Source: Lagierella sp. (lineage in GTDB: Bacteria > Bacillota > Clostridia > Tissierellales > Peptoniphilaceae). Taken from it: a DNA stretch of 47,071 nucleotides. Position 1 is the stretch's first letter, and every line of letters begins with the position of its first letter. Location: the NCBI RefSeq assembly GCF_029983815.1, contig NZ_JASBYU010000014.1:1-47071 (forward strand). The letters are read 5' to 3'. The notes below the pieces were generated by a model, which saw only the letters and a list, made by a program, of their open reading frames with translations, did no database searches and was not told where the DNA came from. Positions 31,096 to 39,225 of the stretch are shown here, piece after piece. The position numbers and the translations under genes are program-made.

Positions 31096-32724
31096 TTAAA
31101 TTAAAGTAGCAATATCTTCTTCCACTGTGGAAATTGGTGCCAATTCAAATTTGTCCACAAGCACTTTAGCAACATTTTCTGATAAAAATGCTGGAAGGGT
31201 AGGTCCTAGATGAATATTTTTAATTCCCAATGACAATAGTGCCAATAGTACGATTACAGCCTTTTGTTCATACCATGCTATATTGTATACAATTGGGAGT
31301 TCATTTATATCATCTAATCCAAAAGCTTCCTTTAATTTAAGAGCAATTACCGCCAAGGAATAGGAGTCATTGCATTGTCCAGCGTCCAAAACCCTTGGGA
31401 TGCCGTCAATGTCTCCCAAATCCAATTTGTTATACCTATACTTTGCACAACCTGCAGTAAGGATTACAGTATCCTCGGGTAAAGCCTTGGCAAAGTCTGT
31501 ATAGTAATTTCTACCCTTTTGTCTACCATCGCAACCACCCATTACGACAAATTTCTTGATTTTCCCCGATTTAATTGCATCAACTATCTTGTCTTGAAGA
31601 GAAAGCACTTGATTGTGGGCAAATCCTCCAATGATTTCCCCCTTTTCAATCTCTACAGGTGGCTTACAACTCTTTGCATGTTCAATGATCTCACTGAAGT
31701 CCTTTTCTTCTCCAATTTCGCCTTCAATATGCTTGCACCCAGAAAATCCTGAAGCACCTGTAGTGTAAATCCTGTCCCTATATTCATCAAGAGGTGGAAC
31801 TATACAATTTGTAGTAAATAGTACTGGCCCATTAAAAGACTTAAATTCCTCTCTTTGATTCCACCAAGATGAACCGTAGTTTCCAATAAAATGACTATAT
31901 TTTTTAAACTTAGGATAGTAGTTTGCCGGTAGCATCTCACTATGAGTATAGACGTCAACTCCTGTACCCTCAGTCTGTTTTAAAAGCATTTCCAAATCCT
32001 TTAAATCGTGACCAGAAATCAAGATACCAGGATTTTTTCCAACACCGATATTCACCTTGCTAATTTCTGGATTTCCATAATGAGAAGTATTTGCCTCATC
32101 CAGTAAAGCCATTGCCTTAACACCATATTCCCCAGTTTCTAAAACTAGTGAAATAAGCTCATCAATTGTTAAATTTGTTAAAGTGTCTCCCAATGCCCTT
32201 TGAATAAAGGCGTCGATCTCATCATCAATCTTTCCAAGAACTTCTGCATGTTTAACATAGGCGCATAGACCCTTTAGGCCATAAATTGTAAGCTCTCGTA
32301 AAGACCTTTCATCCTCATCAATAGTACTTAATACACCTACTTGCCTTGCTTGTTGTTCCCAGTTCTCCCTATTCAAATCATTGTATAGGCAGGCCTTTGG
32401 AAGATTAAGCTGATCTTTTAAAAGTTCCCTAAGCTCTTGAGTTTTTTCAATCGTCAACTCAATTCTTCTATCAATTGCTTTTTCATCAAAGTTAGCATTT
32501 GTAATAGTAGTAAATAGATTGTGACTAACTAGACTATTAATATCTTGAGCTATACTTATTCCCTGTTTTCTAAGTTTAGTAACAACATAGCCAAGCCCCT
32601 TAGTCACCCAAATAAGTAAATCCTGTTTATTGGCAACTTCTGGTCTTTTTCCACACATACCAGACTTCATGCAGCCAATATTATTATTTGCCTCCTGACA
32701 TTGGTAACAAAACATATTTTCCAT
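31096..32724 (-). CDS. hcp: hybrid-cluster protein (hydroxylamine reductase)
   Basis: A 542-residue Hcp of the anaerobe type. The N-terminal cysteines C6, C9, C18 and C24 (C-x2-C-x8-C-x5-C, as in the Desulfovibrio protein) bind a cubane cluster. The hybrid Fe-S-O cluster ligands are represented by GHDLKDLE, TNCIVPP, GCDGRQKGR, TAGCAKYRYN and DAGQCNDSYS. Hcp reduces hydroxylamine in vitro and is now regarded mainly as an NO reductase or nitrosative stress protein. AAAGGAGG precedes ATG by 7 nt. It leads a strand-consistent set with DUF1858 and hemerythrin, and a CRP/FNR regulator lies just upstream with a palindromic site between them. Confidence 0.96.
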   Translation of the reverse strand: MENMFCYQCQEANNNIGCMKSGMCGKRPEVANKQDLLIWVTKGLGYVVTKLRKQGISIAQDINSLVSHNLFTTITNANFDEKAIDRRIELTIEKTQELRELLKDQLNLPKACLYNDLNRENWEQQARQVGVLSTIDEDERSLRELTIYGLKGLCAYVKHAEVLGKIDDEIDAFIQRALGDTLTNLTIDELISLVLETGEYGVKAMALLDEANTSHYGNPEISKVNIGVGKNPGILISGHDLKDLEMLLKQTEGTGVDVYTHSEMLPANYYPKFKKYSHFIGNYGSSWWNQREEFKSFNGPVLFTTNCIVPPLDEYRDRIYTTGASGFSGCKHIEGEIGEEKDFSEIIEHAKSCKPPVEIEKGEIIGGFAHNQVLSLQDKIVDAIKSGKIKKFVVMGGCDGRQKGRNYYTDFAKALPEDTVILTAGCAKYRYNKLDLGDIDGIPRVLDAGQCNDSYSLAVIALKLKEAFGLDDINELPIVYNIAWYEQKAVIVLLALLSLGIKNIHLGPTLPAFLSENVAKVLVDKFELAPISTVEEDIATLI

Positions 32725-32778
32725 TTCTTTGCCTCCTTTTAAGATACTTCTATTTTAGTATCTAGACATCAGAAGTTC

Positions 32779-32794
32779 TGTAACAATTGTTACA
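32779..32794. promoter_or_regulatory. 16-bp perfect palindrome upstream of hcp, candidate CRP/FNR-type operator
   Basis: TGTAACAATTGTTACA is fully self-complementary. If hcp is transcribed from the -10 box TAAAAT at 32757-32752 (minus strand), the palindrome is centred at -41.5, the class II activator position of CRP/FNR proteins. A second -10-like TATAAT (32799-32794) touches the palindrome, so repression of another start is also possible. Confidence 0.6.
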
Positions 32795-33448
32795 TTATAG
32801 AAATTTTTTTAACTTATCACGGTGTATAAGGATTTTACTTCCTTTTATTTCAATGAGGTCCTCTCTTTGCATCTTCATGATTTCACGAGAAATAGAAGGC
32901 CGGGTTGCCCCTAAAAAGTCTGCCAATTCCTCACGATTAAATTCCAAATCCACATTTTTATCAAATGCTCTCATCAAGAAGAATCTTGACAACTTCTCCC
33001 TAAGAGTCTTTGCAGACTGGACCAATAGCTTTTGATTTAGATAAAAGGCCTTTTGGGATAGAATAAGTAACATATTATTTATGACCTTGGAGTTATGAAA
33101 CTCTTCATTTTCCATTAAAAAAGCATTTTTGGGAATCTTACAAATCCTTGTCTCAACATCAGCAACACAGCTATAGTCATAGGCCCTTGGAGACAAGTAA
33201 AGGTAAACCTCCCCAAAAACCGTTCCAGGTTTTGTAAAACGGTTCACAATAGAACGCTGACCGTTAAGAGAAATATTTTCAACCACAACAGAACCCCTAT
33301 CTAGAATAAATAAAAATTCAGGAACTTCACCTTGAGAAAAAACCACTTCTCCCTTTTTATAAACCGACCAAAGTCCACCACTTTTTAAAATAAATTCATC
33401 AATCTCTTCATTGGACAACCCAAGAAAAAGATCTGACCTTGTTGCCAT
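32795..33448 (-). CDS. CRP/FNR-family regulator, HcpR-like by context
   Basis: A 217-residue regulator with an N-terminal cyclic-nucleotide-binding-type beta barrel (about 15-120, FILDRGSVVVENISLNGQR and FGEVYLY), a long dimerisation helix and a C-terminal Crp-type helix-turn-helix (FNREELADFLGATRPSISREI). It lacks the N-terminal Cys cluster of FNR. The cNMP phosphate-binding GE-RS motif is incomplete, so cAMP is an unlikely ligand. Its position next to hcp, with a palindrome in between, suggests it controls hcp as HcpR proteins do (family knowledge; inference here). The start ATG has the ribosome site GAGGTG. Confidence 0.88.
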   Translation of the reverse strand: MATRSDLFLGLSNEEIDEFILKSGGLWSVYKKGEVVFSQGEVPEFLFILDRGSVVVENISLNGQRSIVNRFTKPGTVFGEVYLYLSPRAYDYSCVADVETRICKIPKNAFLMENEEFHNSKVINNMLLILSQKAFYLNQKLLVQSAKTLREKLSRFFLMRAFDKNVDLEFNREELADFLGATRPSISREIMKMQREDLIEIKGSKILIHRDKLKKFL

Positions 33449-33480
33449 AGCACCACCTCACAGATATAGTTATGTAAGTA

Positions 33481-33655
33481 GTATACCCACTTGAATAGAA
33501 GTGGGAAGTGAGAAGTTAGAAGTGAGAGAAAAAACAACCTTTTTTAATCGGGCACTCAGCTCCATATAACTCTTTTTATTTTGCAGTAGAACAGACAAAG
33601 AATAGAAATAACTAACCACTATTTTTTACTGAGTGCGGGAATCCTCCAACGATTT
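33481..33655 (+). repeat. GCACTCAGC-ended element with extended flanks
   Basis: The element at 33548-33640 (CGGGCACTCAG to TGAGTGCGGGA) and both flanks match 4390-4600 in inverted orientation, including the AGTGGGAAGTGAGAAG tract before it and CCTCCAACGATTTAG after it. Confidence 0.8.
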
Positions 33656-33862
33656 AGGGGCTTACGCAGCCCCTAAATACCCCGCGGGATAATAGGTAGG
33701 AAAGCTGTTGGCTTTCCTATAACCTTTTATATTTGTATTTGGAATTTTGCAAAGCAACCGAGCACTCATGTTTGTGTGCTTGGTAATTTAAGCTTAATAT
33801 TCTTTTCTAATCTTAAAGAGGGAGGCATAATGGAGCTTGTTTTTTGCCTACCTGGCGAGGGG
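33647..33862 (+). repeat. module tail, short hairpin and half type A core
   Basis: Second hairpin TTTAGGGGC/GCCCCTAAA (about 33653-33677) and terminal GGAAAGC hairpin (about 33697-33719) without a core. A short GAGCACTCA hairpin with one mismatch follows (33759-33783), then only the 5' arm of a type A core (33815-33826) joined to AATGGAGCTTG and GCCTACCTGGC. Confidence 0.75.
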
Positions 33863-34077
33863 TTGGCGAAATTTGATAAATTTCGATAAATTCAATTTAA
33901 AAGTTTTATGTTCTTTTCAAAATAAAGGGAAGGGACTTGGGAACCTATTTGATGGTTCCCTTTCCCTTCCCTTTAAATCCCAACCCTTTGCCCCTCCATA
34001 AATTCAGGGACTAGCCGTCCCTGAACACCCTGCTAAAAAAGCAGTAGGAAAGCTGTCTGCTTTCCTTCAGACAGTTT
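33863..34077 (+). repeat. multi-hairpin module, core type D
   Basis: CGAAATTTGATAAATTTCG hairpin (about 33869-33887), core 33924-33974, second hairpin TTCAGGGAC/GTCCCTGAA (about 34003-34025), terminal hairpin GGAAAGC/GCTTTCC (about 34048-34067). Inverted near-copy of 8523-8727. Confidence 0.87.
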
Positions 34078-34121
34078 ATTTCCTAATATACTTTGTTTTG
34101 TACTTAATTATATTTAATTCA

Positions 34122-34150
34122 AAAAAATAAAGGCAAGTTTAATTGCCTTT
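34122..34150 (-). terminator. intrinsic terminator of the small membrane-protein gene
   Basis: AAAGGCAA (34129-34136) pairs with TTGCCTTT (34143-34150). On the minus strand the stem is followed by ATTTTTTT. Confidence 0.85.
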
Positions 34151-34165
34151 GTTTAATATCTTTAT

Positions 34166-34516
34166 TTATCTAGTTTTTACAGTACTTCCCATTAGCTTAA
34201 CTTTTCTTTTTCCTACAATATATGCATACACAAAACCACCGATAGCCATAATTAACCTTGAACGTCCATTTGGAAGTTTTATCAGTGGTATAACCATTAC
34301 CCAAATGGTAAAAAGCATATCCCAATAGACTAATTTTGTCTTATACTTGGTAAATAATTTGTTGTTTTTGATTGATAATAAAATTAAGGGAACAACAAAA
34401 AGCAGAATCCAATATGCTTTCATAGAATCTTCTCTATTTAAGTTGCTATAAAAACCCACACTTGCTGATATCATAAGGACATATAGAGAAATATTTAGCT
34501 TGTTGATTATTTTCAT
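34166..34516 (-). CDS. small polytopic membrane protein, unrecognised
   Basis: A 116-residue protein with about four hydrophobic segments (about 8-25, 33-48, 64-80 and 88-101), a basic loop (KNNKLFTKYKTKL) and a basic C-terminus. I do not recognise the family. AAGGGG precedes ATG by about 7 nt, and a clean terminator follows the stop, so it is probably a real single-gene unit. It is divergent from the peroxiredoxin gene across a 470-bp AT-rich gap. Confidence 0.65.
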   Translation of the reverse strand: MKIINKLNISLYVLMISASVGFYSNLNREDSMKAYWILLFVVPLILLSIKNNKLFTKYKTKLVYWDMLFTIWVMVIPLIKLPNGRSRLIMAIGGFVYAYIVGKRKVKLMGSTVKTR

Positions 34517-34914
34517 ACTTTGACCCCTTATTAAATGGAATTTTTTGTAGATTTGAATTTTCTTTTATTTTTGTTGTTTTGAAATATCTATTATTTTTAT
34601 GATTATGGTTAATATTCTATTAGATGAGTCCTTTTTTCTTCCAAAACACTCTTCTATCTTATGTAAACTTAGTTTTAATTAAATACATATTACCTAACTT
34701 TACTAATGTTTAAATTCTAGAATGATATTTTATTTGCAATCTTAAATCCATATTTATTTTTACAATACTACATCAAAATTTTTTTGTCAACTTTACTAAT
34801 TAAGTTGATTTTGAGATTACCATTATGTACAATCATACTTTTCACAAAACCACCAGCGTTCTATGATTGTCTAAATTAATATTTATTTATGTTTTTAAAT
34901 AAATATGGATTACT
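34517..34914. other. AT-rich gap between divergent genes
   Basis: No gene is visible. Two inverted repeats stand out: TCAACTT/AAGTTGA at 34787-34808, and ATATTTATTTA/TAAATAAATAT at 34879-34906. The second is 11 bp perfect and immediately upstream of the peroxiredoxin promoter, where a regulator could bind. Confidence 0.45.
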
Positions 34915-34965
34915 TTGAAACGGTTCCATTTTAGGGTATAATACAAATTGAGGGGTAAACCTCAA
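34915..34965 (+). promoter_or_regulatory. promoter and 5' hairpin of the peroxiredoxin gene
   Basis: TTGAAA (34915-34920), a 16-bp spacer and TATAAT (34937-34942). The predicted transcript begins at about 34949 with a TTGAGG-ggtaaa-CCTCAA stem-loop (34948-34965), a structure that could protect the 5' end. AAGGAG lies 9 nt before the ATG. Confidence 0.65.
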
Positions 34966-34989
34966 ATATTTTACAAGGAGATTTGAAAA

Positions 34990-35592
34990 ATGATAGAAGT
35001 TACTAAAAGCGCACCTCTTTTTGAGGCGCCTGCATATATTGATGGCGATGTAAAGAAGTTTAATTTGGAGGACTATAGGGGAAAATGGACTGTATTAGTT
35101 TTCTACCCTGGAGACTTCACTTTCGTCTGAGCATCTGAAGTGGCAGCAGTTGCTGCTATGAGTCCGGTATTTGAGAAGCTTGAAACTCAAGTTGCCGTAA
35201 TTTCTGTTGATTCACCATATGTTCACAAGGCTTGGTCAGACCAAGAGCTTCTTCCAATGTTAGATGGAAAGAAAATTCCTTTTGCTATGGTTTCAGACCA
35301 AAACGGTGAAATTTCTAAAGCCTATGGCGTATATAGTGAGGATGCTTCTGTATCCATGAGGGGAAGATTTATCATTGACCCAGAAGGAAATGTTCAGTCC
35401 TATGAAGTTATAGCACCGGCAGTTGGAAGAAATTTCAAAGAGACAATCAGAACATTACAAGCTTTAAAACACGTTCATGAAAATAGTTGCGATGCAACAC
35501 CAGCTGGTTGGGAGCCAGGAAAGGCTGTACTAAAGCCAAGTATTGAACTTTCAGGTAATGTTCATAAAGAATACAATCCAAACAAATACTAA
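34990..35592 (+). CDS. selenocysteine-containing peroxiredoxin (AhpC/Prx family)
   Basis: A 201-codon gene with an in-frame TGA at 35128-35130 (codon 47), exactly where 2-Cys peroxiredoxins carry the peroxidatic Cys: FYPGDFTFV-U-ASE replaces the usual FYPADFTFV-C-PTE. Downstream motifs are normal (VISVDSPYVHKAW, RGRFIIDPEG, PAGWEPG), so the frame is under selection on both sides and the TGA is read through, not a stop. The protein would reduce peroxides with a selenolate. The resolving Cys normally directly before PAGW is Thr; a Cys four residues before PAGW (SCDATPAGW) may substitute. AAGGAG precedes the ATG by 9 nt. A gene finder ignoring Sec would call only 35140-35592 and lose the active site. 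SelA/SelB/tRNA-Sec genes are not in the window. Confidence 0.93.
35128..35160 (+). promoter_or_regulatory. UGA-Sec codon and candidate bacterial SECIS stem-loop
   Basis: After the UGA (35128-35130), GGCAGC (from 35142) pairs with GCTGCT (to 35157) around the loop AGTT (35148-35151), extendable by one or two pairs. The loop starts about 17 nt after the UGA and holds a G, as bacterial SECIS loops do. Confidence 0.7.
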
Positions 35593-35599
35593 AACATTA

Positions 35600-35624
35600 A
35601 AGCACTCGAATCTGAGTGCTTTTC
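35600..35624 (+). terminator. intrinsic terminator of the peroxiredoxin gene
   Basis: AAGCACTC (35600-35607) pairs with GAGTGCTT (35614-35621), followed by TTTTC. The stem is the same GCACTC/GAGTGC motif as in the repeat hairpins. Confidence 0.85.
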
Positions 35625-35647
35625 TTATGCTTATATCTTCATATTTC

Positions 35648-36424
35648 TTAGTTTTCTGTGTTTTTAAACTTTATTGTGTTGAATAAAAACCTTTCTTTTC
35701 CTACTTTAGAGTAAAATGTGGCTGCTACTATTATTAAAGCAACTAGTATTATTTGAGCCATTAAGACAAATTCTATGCTTCTATCTGTATTAACATATGG
35801 AAATATCAACTCTTTTAAATAATTCCTACCGACTAAATCCAGAACAAATATTACAAAACAATATATAAACCCCGGAAAAAAACTTCTATTGTAAAAGTAA
35901 CCTAACTTGGTTATAAATCCTGTTAAAAAATAAAGTAAAAGGGTTCCTGTAATGAATAATATCGTAGTCAATTCTATATTATCTATCGTCATATTATTTT
36001 GTAAACTAAAAAATGATTCCTTTACATTCCAATTGATTAATTTAAAAGACTCCCCATGTAATTTTATGGACAAAGTTATAAAAATCACTGAAATGACAAG
36101 ATAGACAATATTTTTTATTATTAGATTTTTCATTTCCCTATAAAAGATATCCTTAAAATTCCTATGCCTTATTATCATACTTTCAAGATAGATTTCTCTT
36201 CTCTCCAAAATTTCATTTAAGAATATGGGTAATAGCAGGAGAAAAGTCGAAAATATGTTATTGTTTAATATTTCATTTATTAAATCTAAAGCCGAAGGTT
36301 TAACTCCTGGTGGCAAAATATTTAAAATATTATTTGAGTATATTGTCATACCAATTGCAAATCCTATTATAAAAAGCATCATGCAGGATATTATAAAATA
36401 CTTTAATTTGAATTTAAACTCCAA
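35648..36424 (-). CDS. ABC-2-type membrane protein, third permease of the six-gene cluster
   Basis: A 258-residue protein with about six membrane segments (about 10-30, 55-70, 105-122, 150-168, 180-200, 218-240) and a cytoplasmic helix rich in charge (EILERREIYLESMIIRHRNF). It resembles ABC-2 permeases in topology only; no specific family is recognised. Translation starts at TTG after AGAGGAG and overlaps the upstream permease gene by 11 nt. It is the last gene of the cluster. Confidence 0.75.
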   Translation of the reverse strand: MEFKFKLKYFIISCMMLFIIGFAIGMTIYSNNILNILPPGVKPSALDLINEILNNNIFSTFLLLLPIFLNEILERREIYLESMIIRHRNFKDIFYREMKNLIIKNIVYLVISVIFITLSIKLHGESFKLINWNVKESFFSLQNNMTIDNIELTTILFITGTLLLYFLTGFITKLGYFYNRSFFPGFIYCFVIFVLDLVGRNYLKELIFPYVNTDRSIEFVLMAQIILVALIIVAATFYSKVGKERFLFNTIKFKNTEN

Positions 36425-37250
36425 GACTGTGGCTCCTCTTCTCTTCTAAGAACGTATAGACTATGAAAGAAACTATTCCCATAGTAACTATTTCGAAGAA
36501 TGCTAATGTTAAGTTTATCTGACCATTTCCAGTATTTATATTAATAGGTAGATAGATTAAATCATTCCTCAATAGTTTTTGCACTACTCCCAGTGACTGT
36601 ATGATTAAAAAGGGAGTCAGTATTGCTATAAATCTATTTTCTGAAAATGACGAGCTCAAAAGGCCATAGGTAGAAATAACCCCAATGTAAACACTTATAA
36701 TAATGGCAAATAACAAAAAATGTAATATGGGATGGTTTGTAAATAAATCAAGAAGAAATTGGGAACTGTCTTGTCCATAACTATTTCCCATACCGTCAAC
36801 TATTGGTGAAAGCAAGGGTAAAATTGTCATGTTTAGGAGAAAATTAAATAGAATTACCGATAAACAAGTAATAAAACCTGAAAAAAACACAGCAATCCAC
36901 TTGAATATATAATAATTTTTCCTGCTGGTACGACTTAAAATATTTTTATTAAATCCCGTATTTTTATCTATTACATAAGAATCTGCATAGGGCAATGCAC
37001 CCAAAATAATAATTCCATAAAAGAACAAGGTAATAGGAAGTTCAAGTGGAGCACTAATGATATTATGAGTAAATAACCCTTGTGGTGTTTCCATGTTATA
37101 CTTTTCATATTGAACGCCAAATTCGTATATATCGGTTAATCCTATGTTGGTAACATAATTATATATAGCAATAGAAAAACCCAATAGTAGAGCAATTAAA
37201 AATTTTCTATTATAAAAAGCTCTTTTTAATTCTATTTTAAAATCCTTCAT
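36414..37250 (-). CDS. ABC-2-type membrane protein, second permease
   Basis: A 278-residue protein with an N-terminal cytoplasmic ELKRAFYNRKFLIALL entry helix, an extracytoplasmic loop (about 35-65) and about five further membrane segments, the layout of ABC-2 permeases. GGAGATAGT precedes the ATG. Its start is 1 nt after the upstream stop and its end overlaps the next gene, so it is made with them. The substrate is unknown. Confidence 0.78.
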   Translation of the reverse strand: MKDFKIELKRAFYNRKFLIALLLGFSIAIYNYVTNIGLTDIYEFGVQYEKYNMETPQGLFTHNIISAPLELPITLFFYGIIILGALPYADSYVIDKNTGFNKNILSRTSRKNYYIFKWIAVFFSGFITCLSVILFNFLLNMTILPLLSPIVDGMGNSYGQDSSQFLLDLFTNHPILHFLLFAIIISVYIGVISTYGLLSSSFSENRFIAILTPFLIIQSLGVVQKLLRNDLIYLPININTGNGQINLTLAFFEIVTMGIVSFIVYTFLEEKRSHSLGV

Positions 37251-37251
37251 A

Positions 37252-37800
37252 CTATCTCCTTAAAAACAATCGCTGATACCTAGGATATTGAGATATAACT
37301 ATATAATAATTTTCAAGTTCATCGGTTTTTAACTCTTCACTTTTGTTATATCCTGTAAAAAAAGGTAAAGTTAGTTTTGCTTTACTATTTGGAACCATTC
37401 TTTGTTTGCTAAATTTGTCAAGTTCCTCTTTCTCATTATAAGTTCTAACTATCTCATAAGGAACCCCATTTATATATCCTTTATTATTCCTTATAGAAAG
37501 GATCATTGGAGTAAAACCAATCTCCCTATTAGATTTATTCTCAAATTCAAAGTCAATTAACAAAACTTTATTTAATCCTTGTTGGTCCTCAGCATCAGAC
37601 GAAAAATCTTCAAATCTCATATCAGTCGCAATAATGCTAATATTCTCATTTTGACCAAAAGTAAATTTATCACCTATCTTATAATTTTCTCGAATATAAT
37701 CTGGGTATTTTTTATTTATTTTATAAGCTCCAACACCAACATAAACTAAAAATAGAAATAGAGAAAAGGGAATGATTAGTTTAATACGTCTAACTTTCAA
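37252..37800 (-). CDS. membrane-anchored extracytoplasmic protein of the ABC cluster
   Basis: A 182-residue protein with one N-terminal membrane anchor (about 7-26) and an external beta-rich domain whose layout (ISIIATDMRF, then LLIDFEFENKSNREIGF) resembles DUF4352-like immunoglobulin-type domains. It ends with YYIVISQYPRYQRLF. The motif ISQYPR also occurs in the first protein of the cluster, so the two are probably distant paralogues. Start TTG with GGGAGG 8 nt upstream; its first bases overlap the ATPase gene by 4 nt. A role in substrate capture or immunity is inference. Confidence 0.75.
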   Translation of the reverse strand: MKVRRIKLIIPFSLFLFLVYVGVGAYKINKKYPDYIRENYKIGDKFTFGQNENISIIATDMRFEDFSSDAEDQQGLNKVLLIDFEFENKSNREIGFTPMILSIRNNKGYINGVPYEIVRTYNEKEELDKFSKQRMVPNSKAKLTLPFFTGYNKSEELKTDELENYYIVISQYPRYQRLFLRR

Positions 37801-38423
37801 TTACTAACCCTCCCAAGTTCCATCTGTATAATCTCATCGCTTATCTCTTCCAAATCCTCCCTGTCATGGGAAGCTACAATAATAATCCTATTTTCATCTT
37901 TTAAATCTAATATCATTTCTTTCAGTTTTCTAACAGAGGACTCGTCAAGCCCATTGGTTGGTTCGTCTAAAATGATAACTTCTGACTTTTCTAGGATCGC
38001 CATTAAAATACCAATTTTTTGTTTCATTCCCAAGGAATACTTTCTTACCTTTAAATTAGAGTTAGGGTCTAAATCAAAATCAGATAAAGCTTTTCTTATT
38101 TCACCGTCAGAAACGATATTCTTTATGCTCATTACCATTTTAATATTTTCAAATCCCGTAAGCTCGTTTAAAAGTCCAGGATGTTCTATGAGAATTCCTA
38201 TACTTCTAGGAAAATCTCTATCCTTTCCAATTACATCTCCAAAAACCTCTATTTGCCCATGAGTTAAAGATAGCAATCCTGAAATCGCTCGCATAAGCAT
38301 AGTCTTTCCAGACCCATTTTTCCCTTGAATACCATAAATTTTCCCAGGATAAAAATTTAGGTTAATGTTGTCAAGGACAGTATTTCCACCAAATCTCTTT
38401 GTCACTTTTTCTATCTTTATCAT
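37797..38423 (-). CDS. ABC transporter ATP-binding protein
   Basis: A 208-residue ATPase, short for the family. It has Walker A GKNGSGKT (about 35-42), signature YSLGMKQKIG, Walker B VIILDEPTNGLDE and H-loop ASHDRED. The LGMKQ signature and ABC-2 partners place it with bacitracin/lantibiotic-type (BcrA/NatA-like) exporters. It overlaps the permease gene before it and the anchored-protein gene after it by 4 nt each, so stoichiometry is likely coupled. Confidence 0.92.
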   Translation of the reverse strand: MIKIEKVTKRFGGNTVLDNINLNFYPGKIYGIQGKNGSGKTMLMRAISGLLSLTHGQIEVFGDVIGKDRDFPRSIGILIEHPGLLNELTGFENIKMVMSIKNIVSDGEIRKALSDFDLDPNSNLKVRKYSLGMKQKIGILMAILEKSEVIILDEPTNGLDESSVRKLKEMILDLKDENRIIIVASHDREDLEEISDEIIQMELGRVSN

Positions 38424-39190
38424 CTAAATACTCCTATATAGTCTTTTCTTTTTTCCTTTAAGTAAAATATAAAAAACGCTCCTAAAATTAAAACAAGTAA
38501 AACTAGCACATAAAAATACCAATCCATAGATACTAGATATCTTCTCACCATCATTCCATTTATTAATAAGGTAGGGATTCCTGTAAATATTCCTATTATC
38601 ATAATTAGGTTTACAATTAAAAAGCTAATCCTATTATCAACAAAGTAAGCTAAAATTTGTTCGATTGCAGAAAATATTAAAATTCCAAAAAAATCCCTAA
38701 TAACCGTTACATATAAAACCTGTTCATCATATAATTGCAAAGGGAAATATTCCTCACTAAAATACACAAGTCCCTCAATCCCAGGTATAAACCTTCCTAC
38801 AGTTTCTTTAAAAAAGAAAATAAAGATCAAGAAAAGAATCAATGAAAATGCCCCTTTAAATAATAAGAAAATAAATTTCATAATTTGAAATTTCAGTTTA
38901 CCTTTTTCAAGTAAAAGTTTTGTTTCCAGGACATCAAGTTGATCCGTACAATCTCTACCGACAATAAATAGAATGTAGGAATGTAGCAAAAACCATAAAT
39001 ATGGCAACTCAAAAATTTGGGAACCTTCGGGCTCAAACAAGTCCATTCCCTCATAAAAATAAAAGTAGTAATCCTTTAATTTTCCTCCAGCTATAGAAGA
39101 AAATTTAAGGACTACAGCAAGCGCAATAATTATAATGGGCATAATTATCTTTCTATCTTTTTCCCATGAATTTTTTAATAAATGTATCAT
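38420..39190 (-). CDS. ABC-2-type membrane protein, first permease
   Basis: A 256-residue protein with about six membrane segments and a large external loop (about 40-60). The cytoplasmic stretch DQLDVLETKLLLEKGKLKFQ resembles the coupling helix of ABC-2 permeases. AGGGGA lies 6 nt before the ATG at 39190; a TTG six bases earlier overlaps the spacing and is less likely. It overlaps the ATPase gene by 4 nt (ATGA). Confidence 0.78.
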   Translation of the reverse strand: MIHLLKNSWEKDRKIIMPIIIIALAVVLKFSSIAGGKLKDYYFYFYEGMDLFEPEGSQIFELPYLWFLLHSYILFIVGRDCTDQLDVLETKLLLEKGKLKFQIMKFIFLLFKGAFSLILFLIFIFFFKETVGRFIPGIEGLVYFSEEYFPLQLYDEQVLYVTVIRDFFGILIFSAIEQILAYFVDNRISFLIVNLIMIIGIFTGIPTLLINGMMVRRYLVSMDWYFYVLVLLVLILGAFFIFYLKEKRKDYIGVFR

Positions 39191-39225
39191 TATCAATCCC
39201 CTATAAGATTCGCCGTTTTTGATAA

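Noticed and set aside
35140..35592. Peroxiredoxin as a 150-residue gene starting at GTG 35140, or as a pseudogene with a nonsense mutation
   Set aside because: The upstream frame has a promoter, ribosome site and conserved Prx N-terminus, and the TGA falls exactly on the catalytic Cys codon, so selenocysteine is the better explanation.
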